A stretch of 64,000 nucleotides of DNA from Elgaria multicarinata webbii (Eukaryota > Chordata > Lepidosauria > Squamata > Anguidae). The translations under genes were made by a program, and so were the position numbers. The notes under the pieces were generated by a model, which worked only from the letters and a program-made list of their open reading frames with translations, was not told the origin of the DNA and ran no database searches. Every line of letters begins with the position of its first letter. The stretch's first letter is position 1. Below are positions 1-13,833 of this stretch, piece by piece. Location: assembly GCF_023053635.1 (NCBI RefSeq), contig NC_086192.1, positions 16,654,001-16,718,000 of the forward strand, written 5' to 3'.

Positions 1-1302
1 TCTGACCCTGCTCTCCGGACAGCACTTCACAGGACATGAGTTTACTGGCCGGCTCCAGGTTTTGGAGGGCCCTTGGGCAAGACACCCTCCAGCCCCACCC
101 CCCGGGAGCCTTCCTTCTCTCCACCATCGTCACAAGCTCCTCCTCCTCCTCCTCCCCACATGATTCCCCTACTCGTCTGCATGGCAGGCAGGGAGCCAGG
201 AGGCCGGGGCGAGCGTCTCCTGTTCTTCATTCTCACCAACCCTGTTGCCTTTCTTGCAGGAGAGTGTGGGGCGGGGGGGGGGAAGGATGCCTGCAGAGAC
301 ATCTGGAGCCTGCATGCATCCCTCCCCCCACCCACCGCAGCAGAGAGGGGGGAGGAAAAGGTGGGTACCTGTAGCTCTGGCTCAACACAAGAGCTCAGGG
401 CCCCTTCACTGAGCATCTGCCAAAGTGTGACCCCCCCTCCGGCCTCCCGCCCAGGAAAAGCAGAGCAGGGGGTGTCCTGGCAGGGCCGAGGGGCGTTTGC
501 CTTGGCTGGCAAGGCCCGCAAACCGCATGAGCCCCCTAATGAGATGGGTCTAGATGCTCATTTCTCCCCAACAGCTGAGGCTGGGATGGTGGTGGGGCTC
601 CTTTGCTAAGTTAGGCCCCCTCCCCCTGGAACAGACACTGCTATGCTCATGCCCCCCTCCCCTGGGTGGTGTCATCCTGCCCCCCACCCACCCCCACACC
701 CCAGGCAATGACTGGTTGGCAGCTTTAGGCTTAGAAGCCTGTTTCAGCTGTGCAGCAAACGCTAAATGCCAGCCTAAGTCCGTCCCCGCGGTGCAATAGC
801 TCCTTCCCGGCGATGGCATTTTGTTTTGCAGAGACTCATTTTTCATTTGAAATACTGAACCGCCGCTCGGTAGTTCCATAAATTTGTGCTCGGAGAACTC
901 ACTGCAGGGACCGCGGAAAGGCAGAGGCGCTCAAAAGAGCCAAGCGCACGCACAGCCTGAGCCGCCCACCGGCAGGAGCCGAAAGGCCGCTCAGCGCACG
1001 GCCTCCCCTTTGATGCGAAATGCAAGCACTTAGTGTCACTGCTGTGGGCGCCATTTATCAGCCGGGCGCTTTCAACCCGGGAGGCTTGATGATCTCAAAT
1101 CCCTTTTAGAATGGCAGCTAAGGAGGGAGGGAGGGAGGCTGCTGCCCCCATTTCCCAGGCAGGAGACCGAGGCCGGGAGAGCGGGATCTGCCCGAGGCCC
1201 CGTCTCCTACCCCATGGCACAAAGGGAATTCCCTCGCCCAGGCCGACTTCGCAGGAGGAAGGAAGGAGACGACGAGGAGGAGGAGGAAGCCAGAGGACTC
1301 AC
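1..1302. other. PITPNM3 intron 6 (partial), no exon seen
   Basis: No PITPNM3 exon or other gene is recognisable here. Positions 1-800 are GC-rich with G and C homopolymer runs. Positions about 840-1110 form an AT-richer unique island containing ccataaatttgtg and gccatttatcag, which could be regulatory but has no direct support. Confidence 0.5.
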
Positions 1303-1538
1303 TTTGCCATGAGGGAAAAGGCCTCGGAGCAGACGGCCGGGCAGGGGACGAGCCGGATCAGGACGTGGCCCAGCGCGGCGGGGAAATGGGCCCGCGTCAC
1401 CTTCTCGAACACCGAGGCGAAGGTGTTGATGTCGGCCATCTTGCTGCTGGGCTCCCCGCCGCCCGTGTCCAGGATGTTCCCTCCGTGAAGCACCAGGAAC
1501 AGGACGTGCGTCTTGCAGGTCTGCTGCTGACCCCCTTC
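1303..1538 (-). CDS. PITPNM3: PITPNM3 coding exon 6
   Basis: A 236-nt exon encoding a block strongly conserved in all Nir proteins: [20 protein letters not shown], then [20 protein letters not shown] and [10 protein letters not shown]. Acceptor ctctccag and donor GCAAA|gtgagt (phase 2). The next exon, expected to begin near LNPYSHDEG, was not found in 1-1302 and must lie outside the window. Confidence 0.97.
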
Positions 1539-4500
1539 CTGGAGAGACACAGACACAGGCAAGCTGAGGGTCTGCCGCAGCCCAGATATTTGGGGGGGCT
1601 TTTCTGAGCCACCCTGTGGGTCCTGCTGGGAGCTGAAAGGCTGGGCGGCTTCTGTGGGGATGAAACAGCCCCCAGGTCACGCCACAGGGAGACGTTAGAC
1701 TAGGGTTAAACATGGATAAACTGGGATTCGCTACCACAGGATGTGGCGATGGCCACCCAGTTGGATGGCTTTATAAGAGGGTTGGATAAAGCCCTGGAGG
1801 CAAAGGCTCTCAAGGGCTGCTGGTCCTGATAGCTACGTGCCAACTCCAGTCTCAGAGGCAGTAAGCCTGTGTGCACCAGTTGCTGGGGAACATGGGTGGG
1901 AGGGTGCTGTTGCACCGTATCCTGCTTTGTGGGTTTCCTGTGGGCAGCTGGTCGGCCACTGGGCGGACAGAGTGCTGGACTAGAGGGACCCTGGGTGTGA
2001 TCCAGCCTCGGGGCTCTTCTGATCTTCCCAACTCTTTCATGGAACAGCAGAGGATGCTGGGAAATATGGCGCACTGAAGGGCCCGACACAGTCCCTCCCC
2101 CCGCTCCACTTTCTCGGCAAGAGGAGCAGATGCCAGCACATGACGGGGGCTGCCTTTACGGCAACAGCCAAAGCCACCAGCGCAGCTCAAGTGTTCTGGG
2201 ACAGCCCCATCCCCTGCCGAGAGAGGCCTCCCCTCCTTCCCTGATGCGCCACAACCGCCGAGACCTCTGAGCACGTCCCCTGCAGAGCGCTAGAGCCGCC
2301 CAAAGCACCCGGGCCTCACCTCGCTGTCCTCGTGGATCTCGATGCTGCCTTGCGCAGGATAGCGGTGCTTCCTCAGGGATGCCCTGTACAATTCCCCTGG
2401 AAAAGACACAGAGAGAGAGAGAGAGATGAACGTTGGTAAAACTGAGCCCTTTCACTTCAAGCTATCCTAGAAAGTTGTCAAGTCGGCTGCCACATTTTCT
2501 GTGTACGTCAGCCTTAGAATTAGGGCCAAGATGCAAAGAGCCACGCGTGGGGTTCCGCTATCACCGCTCAGGGGCGTGGCTGGGGCTGGACCTCAGGGCC
2601 GAAGTGCCCCCCCCCGCCCGGCCTTGCAATGACCACCCAGAGAGCGACGGCTGATGGGGCAGCGACAGACGGGGCCAGCAGTGAGGCGCCAGCTGACACT
2701 AATCACTGCAGCATCCTCTCATTAATCTCCGAGGAAATTTGTGCAAATCTCCTGTTCGATTGCTGCTTGATTTGTGCAAAACTCCTGTCTGTGCAAAGCA
2801 AGCAGCAAACGCAAAAGGACCCAGGCACAAGATAAGCAGCGAAAGAACATCCGGCCCTCCCGCGTCCCTCCCCTCTTCCGCCACCTGCTGCGGAGCACAG
2901 AGAGGTGGGCTTGCTTGGGAAATGGCAACTCTTCCCTCGGGGAATCTTGCTTCCAGGGCTGCTCACCCGCAGCAGAAGCACATTAAAGAGGAGCGCGTCA
3001 GTTTTTAACGCTCCAAAAACCCTCGCATGGCAGGGAGCCGGGGAAAAGTGTTTTCTGCTGGATCCTTTAGCGCAGCTGTACTCAACCGGCGGCCCCTCCC
3101 GAGGCCATGTGGGCTGCGGGCGTGTTTCGGTTCGAGGCACAGGGGTGTTTTCATTGGGGGACCCCTTCAACACGTCACCCCAGCCGCCACTCAGGAAGCG
3201 GCACAGTCCACCCTCCTGCCTCAGGATCGGCCGCCTCAACCCACTGGATGCCTGAAGCGGGCCTGGAAGGTGAAGCCCAGACGCCGAGACCCCAAACCAT
3301 GTGATTATCCAGTTAGCACATTTGAAAACAGCCCCATTCCTCCAGCAGCCAAACTCTGCAATCATCTCAGCTTCTGCTCCAGAAAATGCTCGCCTTTGGC
3401 GGTGCCAGAAAAGCCGGTAAGCGCAACCCAACATCAGTGGAAATCAACGGAAAAGCACACCGGCCTCACTGTTTTGTGGGGGTGGGGAGAGAGGGAAGGG
3501 AGGCTTGATTTTTTCACTGGGAGGTTCAAAGCAGCAGCCCCCCCACCACCACCACCAGCAGGGCCCACTTTGAAATCAACACCTATTTTTGGACAAAGGG
3601 AAAGTGTGTGATTTTCCGGTCAGTTTTGCACCCAGGGGGGAAAGGAGTTCCTGGCCCTCCCTTGGCTAGCCTGCCACGATACGGTTTCTTTTAAAGCCAC
3701 CTTTGGCTGAAATCTGGCCTCGCAGACCGCAGTCATCCCCACCTGGGCACAACCGATCTGTTTACGGCACAAGGTGCCAAACGCAGCGGAAGGAGGGCAG
3801 AGGAAAAGCGTGGGCAGTCGCGGCTCTCCCTGGGGGTCGGCGCCCACGCCATTTTCCTGGAGGACCTTATGGCTGCCTTTGAAAACAGCAAGGGAGGAAG
3901 CATTTATCCTCCCCGTATGTCTACACAGACTTTCCTTGCCAGAAATGGGCGCTTGTTTCACGCCTGCCCTCTCCTCCACACGCTCGGATCCGTTTTCCCT
4001 CTCCGCATGTGTCAGTTGCCAGGGAAACGGCAGCCAGATGGGCTCTGATGATCTCTCCGCATCAAAAGGCGAGTGCCACCTTTCCCTGCAAGCACCACTG
4101 CCCCCCCCAGCCCCCCACAAAAAAACCACCCGGGCCACGTGGGTCTCGGTGCAAGAACCAGTTTGTGTCATGGAGTGGAGGAAGCTCCTTTGCCCTCTTC
4201 CAGTGGCTTCGCTCTTGTGTCCAGATGGCCACTGAAATGGCATCACTTACTGAGTCCCTGGGGCTGGGCTCGTAGGGGAGGGGCCACGGATTTGAATCCC
4301 CCCCCCATTGTCCCAAATTCCCAGAAACTCAGGAAGGGAGTCTTCCTTTGCGTTCTTCTAGTGCCGTGAGTTTTCTAGGCAGAGGATTTGCTTTTAAAAT
4401 GGGGGCGGAGGGGGGGACTGCCTGCAGATAGAAAACAAGAATGCCCATGGCGAAAGGGTCTGGTTCAGATATAAGATGCTTCACCCTAATCGGAGCCATT

Positions 4501-7500
4501 TTGGCCCGTTCCTTTTGCCTGCATTTTGCTGCGATCCAGCAGCCGCTACGCTTCTCATCCCGTAATGAGAAGAGGCTTTGATAGGCCGCCATCATCACTC
4601 TGCCGCGTCTCTTGTTTGGCTTCAGTATGAAAAAGTGTTTCATTTACTGCTAAATCAACATTTTAAAAACGCAGAGTGGAATAATTAGAGATTGCGCTAA
4701 GCAGTCTTCATGGCTACCATGCCGCTACCCCTTTGCAACCAGGAGAGCGATTCTTTTCTGTTTGCTGTTTTATTAGCAAACTCTGGCTTGAGAATGTCAA
4801 AATCCTCCTCCCAGAGTGGCAAGAAGGAGCGGAGCGGCCTCCTGGGCTTCAGCGCCCGCTCTCTCCATTAACCGGTTGTGTAAGAAACAGACCCGCCGAT
4901 GCTGCTGCCACCGGCTGAGACGCGCCAGGGGACCCGGAAACGGTCCCGCCCTTCACCAAAGCTCCTCAGCCAGCTTGGCTTGGGCCTGGGGGCCTGGCTG
5001 GACGACGCACACGGCGGCCCACAGCCTCCAGGGTCCCTAAAGGGGGGCAGAAAGGACTCTTTTCACGAGGGAAGGACATAAAGAGCCAGATCCCACAAGG
5101 TTCAACTCGTTCATAAATGACCTGGAGTTAGCGGTGAGCAAGGAGGGGGCCACGTTTGCCGTTGGCACAAAATTATTTAGGCTGGTAAAAACCAAGAAGG
5201 ATTGCAAAGAATTCCAAAAAGATTTCTCCCAAGTTTTTCTCCCTTTCTCTGAGCCCAAGATCATCCCATGAAGCTGAGTGGTGGGAAATTCAGGACACAC
5301 GCAAAAGGAAGGGCTCCTTTACATGGCGCATTAACTACAGCATGTGATTTGTCAAGATGTGGCCGTCCACTTGGGCAGCTTTAAAAGGGTTTTGGAAGCA
5401 ACATGGCTCTGAATATCCGTTACTAGGACCAGGCGGACAGAGAGAGGGGGGCGGGAGAGAGAGAGAGGGAGAGGGGAGAGAGAGAGAGGGCAGGGAGATG
5501 GGGGAGAGAGAGAGGGCGGGGGGAGAGAGAGGGCGGGGGGAGAGAAAGAGGGCAGGGAGATGGGAGAGAGAGAGGGCGGGGAGAGAGAGAGAGAGGGCAG
5601 GGAGATGGGGGAGAGAGAGGGCAGGGGGGAGAAAGAGGGCAGGGGGTAGAGAGAGAGGGCAGGGAGATGGGGTAGAGAGAGAGGGCAGGGAGATGGGGTA
5701 GAGAGAGAGGGCAGGGAGGGAGAGAGAGAGGGCAGGGAGATGGGGGTAGAGAGAGAGGGCAGGGGGAGAAAGAGGGCAGGGGGGAGAGAGAGGGCAGGGA
5801 GATGGGGGGAGAGAAAGAGAGGGCAGGGGGAGAAAGAGCTTGCCCTCATGACCTGCTTTTGGGCTTCCTCTTGGGGCATCCGGTGGGCCACTGGAGGACG
5901 TGGGAAGCCAGCTGAGAGGGGGCTTTGCTCTGATCCAGCCCTGTTGCTCTTCAGGTGCAACCCAAAGGCAGCATCAGGCCTTAAGAAAGCAGCCCAGGGG
6001 GCGGGGTTGTTTTTGGAGATGCTGGACGACTTCGGAGCTCTAATGAAAAGCGTTCCTGCAGCCCTGTGTCCTTGATGCTTGAGGACACGATCCGGGCCAC
6101 AGATGGGCAGCGGTCAAAGGAAGCTACCATAAGAGCATCAGAAGCGCCCTGATGCTGGATCAGACCAAGGGTCCATCTAGTCCAGCACTTGGTTCACACA
6201 GCGGCCGACCAGCCGTCGGCCAGGGACGCGCAAGGCAGGACACGGTGCAGCAGCCTCCTCCCGCCTAAGGCAGGACAGTGTGGCGCGGGAGGAAAGCAGG
6301 ATCGGAGAGGAAGCAGAGGGATTTCATTAGCCGCTGAAATGAAGCTGATTATGTGGGAAATTATGTGTTTTTCTATTTACTGGAGGAGCCGTAATGAGGC
6401 ATAATTCTAAACGAGACTTAGCGGGACTCAAAAGAACCTCCCAGGTGAGGTTTCGGGGTCTTTTCCTTGTTTTGTTTTTTACCAGTTTCCCCTGGCAATC
6501 TTTATTTACACCGTCACTGCCCCAATTTATGCTAATTACATCATTATGCAAACTATGAGAACAAAGGAGGTAAAAATCAAACCTGCACAGAAGGTGGAAC
6601 TCTGCAGGCGTAATAGCTCACCATTCAGGGGTGGGTGGGTGGAGGGGGGGCGTTGATTGGAGGCTGAATTTTTAACACTGCGGATCTGGGGGAAATGTGG
6701 ACGGATGTTTGGAGCAAGAAAGGGGCCGCAAGAGGGAGAGGATGAAGAGGGGCTGCTCCAACCGTTGCAACCGAGGGATCTGTGGCACCTTTAAGACCAC
6801 AGCAAATATCATGCTTGGAAGCTTCTGCCCTAAAGACAAATGTGTTTGTCTTTAAGATGCTACAAGAGCCGTTGATGGTGCTGCTGCTGCTCCCCCCCCT
6901 CACCCACCCCCCAGACCTGGTTCAGCTTTGGGACCCTTTGATCTTCCAGGTGGAATCTGCCGTGCACAGAACAGGGGAACCATTGGAGAAGGCCTGGCCC
7001 AGTTGGCCCACCAACAGTTTTCAGGTTGAAGAGAGTCAAGTGGGGGGGGGGTTGTGAGGGGGAGAGAAGCTACTGAGCAATTGCCCCCCATTGTAAAGAT
7101 GCCTCTGGATCCGCTTTGTCCAGAAGTGTTGTGGTTATTCTGTGATCCCAACGAAGACAGAACAGGGGAAGAGCCCTTTGCTGGGTCACAATGGGACTTC
7201 ACGCGTCCTGGAGAAAGATGCATTTCAAGCACAGCCCGGTGGGGAGGAGCCCACGGAGAAGACGCGGAGGTCTGGCGTGGAGGGGTGGGGTGGGGTGGGG
7301 GGACCTTGGAGCCAGGAGCCCAAGTGCTGAAGACCCTTGGAAGACAGAGCCAGAGAGAGCCTAAGAGATTGCAGCCGCCCCCGACTGTGCGGTGAACCTA
7401 CAGTACCTCAGCTAACCCACCCCCACCCAAGGGTGCCATAAGAGCCGCGAGGAGGAAGCAAAGGGCAAAGGAGGCTCGTCCCCTCCGCCTGCTTGCCTGC

Positions 7501-10500
7501 CCTTTCTTCGGCGAAGTGGGCAGGTCCATTTCCTCAGACCTTCCGTCTGCTCCAGTGTTAAATGAAACAGGGAGGGAAATCCAGTCTTTGGACTGAACTG
7601 GAGCCCCAGTTCTGGCTGGCTCTACCTGGAGCAGATTCCCTGCCCCACTGACATCGGAGCCAGCAGCCTCCACTGGTCCTGGAGCAGTGAACATCAACTC
7701 TGGTCCTGGGATCCCGCCCCGCCCCAGCTAGCCGCCCCTGCCCACACAAAGACGGATCCTGGCGGCTCCGGACAGGCCCTTCCCCGCCTGCCGCAGCACG
7801 CCGTGCGTCGCCCGTGGCGTTCCTCCCGGGGTGGGGACTCCCTCCGCCAGTCCCTTGGAGCAGGGCAGCCGGCGGGCTGACTCACCCGTCAGCGTGAAAG
7901 GGGGGAGGGCCTCCCGCCCTTGTGCATCAGCCGGCCTGTCCTTGCCCATCAAAGGAGCGGAGGAGTAAATTGCAAAGGCATCTCCCAGAACGTCGGAAAT
8001 CGCAGAGCCAATTTCGCACCCCAGGCAACTCCCCACCCCCCACCGTGCTTCCGAACGCACTTGCAGATAACAAGCTCTGTCATCCCCAGCGCTTATCAGG
8101 AGAGGCCCCGACCGTGGGGAGAGATCCGAGCCTCCGAAAGGGCTGTGCTCCCGCGGGAGACGCAAAGCCCAACAGGGCTGGAGGCAGGGAAGGGGCCCTG
8201 GGAGGGGTGGTGGCTTCTGCCTGGATAAAACCCTCCGCGGAGATGAACGTGAGCTGGGCAGAGGCAGGTGGCTCTCCAAAGAGGGCAGGTAAGTATACAG
8301 CCCCCCACCCCACCCCATGGCCTGACTAAAGAGGCCTCACTTGTCCCACAAGTGAATCAATGAATAAACGAACCCTCCTCTCAAAGAAAGGGCTGCTGGG
8401 ACCTTGCTGCACGGCCCTCGTTGCGCGTTATTCGTGGGGAGCGATGCAGATGCGGCTGAAAAGGCTCCCCGAAAGGAGCCTCGGCTGGAAGGCTTGCAAG
8501 CCCACAGGCGGAAGGCAGAAAGCTCCCGCCTGTGGGGGTGGGGAGGTTAATATTCGACAAAGAAGCGCCGATTTCAAGCTGGCACATCCCCCAAAATGCA
8601 ATAAATAAAAACAAATAACAAGTAAGGCCGTGGGGAGGAAAAACTAGCAGAAACCTTTGGGGCGGGTGGGGAGGCCAGTTTATAGGGTTCTTCTACCCCT
8701 TCGCGGCTGAAGAGACAGGTCCAGGGGCGTGAGGACACACGGCTTGCAGGGCTATGGGCAGATCCCTGGGAGTGAGCCAGAGGCTCCGAAGAGGCCCCAG
8801 CTCCAGGCCAGGCTAGTGGGCCACAGTGTCCTGGCTGCAGGGGCAAAGAGCGCGTCTTGGAGGGGCCCCCCCCGCCGTCTCCCATCCCTGAACAGCTTGG
8901 TCCCTGATGCAGAAGGATGGGCCCCCAGGCCTCTCCCAGCCAGAAATCTCCTCCGAGGGGGGCAGGATTCCTCCCTCCTTCATTGGGGCGGGGTGGGGGT
9001 GGGGCGGAGGGGGACCACTCAATGCCCAATTCGGCTCTGTGTTTAAAGAAGGAGACTGTGAACCCTGCGGGCGGAGGGGCGATCCACTCTATTCACACAC
9101 TCCCAGAAGAAATCAGAGCGCCTCCTGCCATCTGTTGCACTGTTACTGGCTGTTTATCATAACAAATCTGTCAAAGAGAAATAAACTTGCACGCGACTGC
9201 CGGCATATGCTGCCTATTAGCAAATGATAACACGGATATTTAAAACTTGCCAAGGGTGGAGAGTTGTGCAGGTGACTGAGAAGCGCAGAGAGAGGGCTGG
9301 AGGGGGTGGGGGCAAGGAGGAGGGCGCCAGCCAGGCACCCGCGCGAGGATCGGGCACGGGCGGCCGCAGAGGGCGAGGAGACGGTGGCCTGGGCCAGGCA
9401 CCCAGGGGGGCTCTTTCAGACGGAGCTGGGGCAAGGAATTCCTGCCAGCTTCTTCTGGCCTCCCACGGCGTGGGGCCACTGCACAAGGGTCACCCAGCCA
9501 TGTTGCCAAGAGAAGGCACACGGGCAGACATTTCTGAGCATCATAAATCATCAATGCGATAATCCCAAGGCTGATAAAGGTCTGATTTTTTGCTTCCAGT
9601 TGGCCTTTGAAAAGAGCATTAAGGCAGATTAAAGCATAGCTGCCATCTATAATCCAGGCAGCAGCAGGAGGCCGCTTAAGCAGAGGATGTGCAAGGAAAG
9701 CCCAGGACTTACGTTGCTTTTCCTGCAGGACGCCGGAGGAGCAGAAGGGCGGGTCTTCGCCTGCCAGAGGGAGCAAGAGGGGCGGAGTCAGCATCGCCGG
9801 GCCGAGAGCTCTGCCCAGGCTCCCCCCACCCATCGCTTTCTGCCCCAAAAGCCCCCGACCGAGGCCGCAGCTCCAACCCCCACCCCGTCAATTCTGCCCC
9901 CTTGTGGCGGCGGCGGCATCCTCGGGACCCTTAAAGGACACTGAATGACGTGAATTGTCATGAGGAAGAGAAGGAACGGGGAATGGGGATTATGGGGACT
10001 GCAGTGAAACTGGCAGGGCAGCGGGGAAGCTCCCTCCCCCTCCCTCGCAGGACTCAGAGCCGCGCCATGAAGTCTGTGAGCACGAGGCAGCTGGCTCAAG
10101 ACGGGGCAGGGGGAGGGGAGGCCCGTGGGACCAAAATTCGGCAGAAAGCCAGTGGCTTGGATGGCTCTGAAAGCACATCACACAAATTCGCAGAGGAGAG
10201 AGAGAGAGAGGCCGCTTTTGGCCATGATGGAGCCGTGGTTCATGGAGCCACTCAGCCACCCAAGACCAGCCAGAGCTCCGGCTCCCATGCCCAACGCTGA
10301 GCTTGCCAGGAGGTGCTGCAGGGGCTGGTGGGAAAGCGGATACTGAACTCGACGGACCCACCGTGGAGGCCCTGTTTTCCAGGGGCGCCAGGGAAATGAG
10401 GAGGCTCCAGAGGGCCTTTCATGGCTAAACTGCTGACAGCCATCCAGACGTTGTTGGGACTCCAAGCCCCATCATCCCCAGCCAGTGTGGCCAATGGTCG

Positions 10501-13500
10501 GGGCTGACATGAGCTCTTGTCCAGCAACGCCTGAACGGCTGCACAGGCTCTCCGGCCCGGAGTTAAACCAACCAACCCAGCCCCTTGAGTCGTAGGGCCC
10601 CTGAAGGACACAGGGGAACCGGGGCCCTTGAGATACCCGTGTATGCACCCCCACCCCTCTGTGCGTGTGCCGTGGGGGGCGGGCGTACAGTTCAGCCCCC
10701 AGAGCAGACAATGATCCCGGGGCCACTCCAGGCTCCGGCCCTGCGGAAGGCAGCTGGGGAGGATGTGGAATTCTCCAGCTAGGAAGGGAGGGAGGCAGGG
10801 ACAGGCGGGGGAGCTGTCCAGGGTCCTCGCCCCAAGCGTCTGCACGGGACCAGAGGCACCTGCGCTGCCCCTTCGATCGCTGTCCAGGGTACAGAGGGCC
10901 CCACGGGCCCCACACAGGGAGGGGGTCTACATAAAGAGCCAGCATAAGACCAACCCCACGGATGCAACTCTGCTGACGGTAGTTGCCACAATTAGCAGTA
11001 TTAGCACAAGGTAATTTTGGATCTAAATTTAGGCCGTGCTTTTAAACACCTCTGACGACCATTATTTATGACTCCAATCTCAATCCACGAACCGCGTGCA
11101 TTCAGAAGGGGCGTCACTATGGCTGCAAAACCGCAGCGGGGAAGAAGAGAGCGAGGGAGACGCAGCCCAAGACGGACGCGTTTCCCATCGCCCCTGCGGG
11201 CACCTTTCTTTCCAGGACTCCTAAGAGCACCGGAAGAGCCCTGAAGCTGGGCCAGGCCAAGGGTCCGTCACTCTAGGCACAGCGCTCTGTTCACACAGTG
11301 GCCGGTCAGCACCGTCATTGCCAGCAAGCCAGTTTCTCAGCTGACGGAACGCCACCTCCAAACCGAACGTGGCCCCATCAGCCACGACACGAAGACCCGC
11401 CCGCATTTAGCGCAGGTGTGCTGTGTCCTGCCCTGCGCGGAGGGGAATCGATGCATGGCAGAGGACCAAGGGAACTGGATTCAGCTGTGCTCAACCTGGT
11501 GCCCTGCAGAGGTGTTGGCCATGCTGGGTGAAGATGATGGGAGTTGCAGTCCAACACATCCAGAGGGCTCCAATAGGTTGGTATTTGCAGAGAAAGCAGA
11601 CGGCTCAGTGGCCCCGGCCCAGTTTCCGGATTTTAGCAAGCTGCTCGCTGGGCCTCCTTGGGCCGCGCTGTGCGGGCGGCAATGACGGGATATAAATGTC
11701 GCAAGTAAATAACGTGAGCTGAGTTCTACGGGGGAGAAGAGACCAGGCTCCAGTTCTCTTCAAGTCCGGCATGTATTTGGCTTTGCATCACTGCTGAATT
11801 TAGTTTTTGGAAATCTCCACAAAATAAATGTCAGAAGTAAACGTCTTGTGTGGGACACGAGATGAGAAGAGTAAATGAAAATGGCAATTGCTGCTCGCTG
11901 CAGACCCAGCACCGGATTGACACGGCTCACGTTCCTCAGGGGAGAGGTCAGGCATGAGGCGGGGCTCCTTGGGGGCGGCCTCATCCTTCTTCTCAGAAGG
12001 GCTCGGTTCATTTCCAGGTGACCTCGCCCGCCCGCTGTCGCCCAGAGGAGAGGGCTGCTTGAGACGCCGCGTGCGTCTCCTCCTCAACCCCCTCTGAATC
12101 ATCGGCTCTTGATTGAGATAAATGAGCAGGGAACACGAGGGGCCATCAAGGGCAGCTGTATAACAGCCTGCGGCCCCCCCACCCTCACCCGCTAATTATC
12201 CATTTAGCTCCGGGGAGACACTGCTCAGCCGCGGCCGTCCCAGCGCCGCTCAGCCATCGCGGGCAGGAGACTCACAAACATCTCGCCACACGGCAGAGTA
12301 GTGAGGATGGTGCCACCCTTCAGGCAGGCGCTGTGCACGTGCGCAAGCGATGGTGCCATGGGCCTGCCATTCTCTAAAGGGCAGTGCGCAATGGGGTGTG
12401 TGTGTGGGGGGGAGACTTGGCTTTTGGTGGGGGAGGCGGCCTCTATCACGGGGTGCCACCAGTTTGCCAAGCACCATCCTGGCAGGGAATGGGAAGGGGC
12501 GTGTGGACCAGCCGTTCCTCTCCCAAGGCTGCACCAGATCCTGGGGGGGGGGGGGGCTTCGCCAGGGGCTACAAATGCACCCGGAGTCTCACGGCAGCAA
12601 GAAGAAGAGAAGGAAGCAAGACTGGGTTGGGTGGGTTGGGCAGACGCCTCCAGCGAGCAGTAGGACCGATGAGCATGGTGGCTCAGACAGCACCCACAAA
12701 CCTTCCCCCAATGGCTCCGGGCCCGTTGCTGTACATCAGCCCCCACTTTGCTGTACATCAGCCCCCATCCCTGCCGAGTGGCACCCGCCTGCCCACCTGC
12801 CCCGTACCTTGGCTTTCGTCCAGCTTCCCAATGGTCTCGATCTGCTCCACCAGGTCATTGGAGTTCCACTGGCTCATGCCCAGCAGGATGGCGTTCTTGC
12901 CTTCCGCCACCTCGTCTGCAGCAAGAGGAAAGACCCGAACATGCACACACACCATTCTAAGGCTGCCCAGGGAGACAAGTTGGGGGCAGCCCCTCGGCAG
13001 CCGTCGGGGCAAGGCGGAGGCTGCTCAAGACGGCCGCGGGAGCAGGGTTTTCCCGGGGGGTGGGGTGGGGTGGCCAAGAGCACGTCCACAGCCCTGCGCA
13101 TGGAAATTGGGGGTGGTGGTGGAATTACTTCTGAGTAGACTGATACAGGCTTGCACTGTTAGCAGCTAATGCTTTGGGGTGAGGGAGATACGAACACCCC
13201 TTAATCACATGCAAGTCTTTTAGGTGTGCTGCCCATTTAATCCACAGCAAGTCTGCTATCTCGACACCACAGGCCACAATTAGGGTGATCATATCTGCCA
13301 AACAGGGGCAGGAATTTGGGCATGGGGGCGGGGCTATTTCATGGTCTTAACTTGTTGCCTGCTCTGCGTGTGCCTGCATCCACACCCCACGGATATGAAT
13401 TGCAGATGTCCCCATCGCTCTAATCTGTGGGAATCTGCATCACACCTAGTTCTTATTGATGTAGATAATTTTGAATATTGAAGTATTGACACCATTTCTG

Positions 13501-13783
13501 ACACCATTTGCTTGGAGGGAGCTGGGTGTGTGTGTGTGTTCTTCAGTGCCTGCCTGCTTCTCTTTTTTAAAGGAAGGAAACAACCACAAACAAGGCCCCC
13601 AGGAGAGACTGTGCAAATTAAAAGCGCGCTGCAAATGAGAAGGCTCTCCACAAAGGTGATATTAAAGAGACCCGGAAGAGCGCTCTTCAATAAAATCCTT
13701 AAAGGAGGAAGATGAAGGAGGGTGGGCTGTGAGGGTCACAGTTTCATCATGCGTGTGAAACACAACCAGAAGTGCTAGGCTAA

Positions 13784-13833
<50 letters not shown>

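Larger units (their letters stand above)
2397..9712. other. PITPNM3 intron 4: repeats and candidate regulatory islands
   Basis: About 7.3 kb without a recognisable exon. It holds CR1 pieces near 5085 and 6124, a GA-rich minisatellite (5430-5840) and a LINE/SINE-derived fragment (6775-6890). AT-rich unique islands lie near 2690-2830, 4560-4760, 6330-6570 and 9120-9250. The remainder is GC-rich unique sequence in which I see nothing specific. Confidence 0.6.
9761..12807. other. PITPNM3 intron 3
   Basis: About 3 kb with a hairpin-type repeat (10447-10535), a CR1 fragment (11218-11400), a second hairpin-type repeat (11478-11580) and a LINE-like tail near 11640-11710. AT-rich unique islands lie at 11000-11120 and 12090-12220. 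No exon is seen. Confidence 0.55.

Noticed and set aside
5430-5840. Array with regularly recurring units, CRISPR-like at first sight
   Set aside because: There are no unique spacers; it is a purine-rich tandem repeat in a vertebrate intron.
5352-5960. Ser/Leu/Pro repeat protein on the minus strand
   Set aside because: It is the translation of the GA-rich minisatellite.
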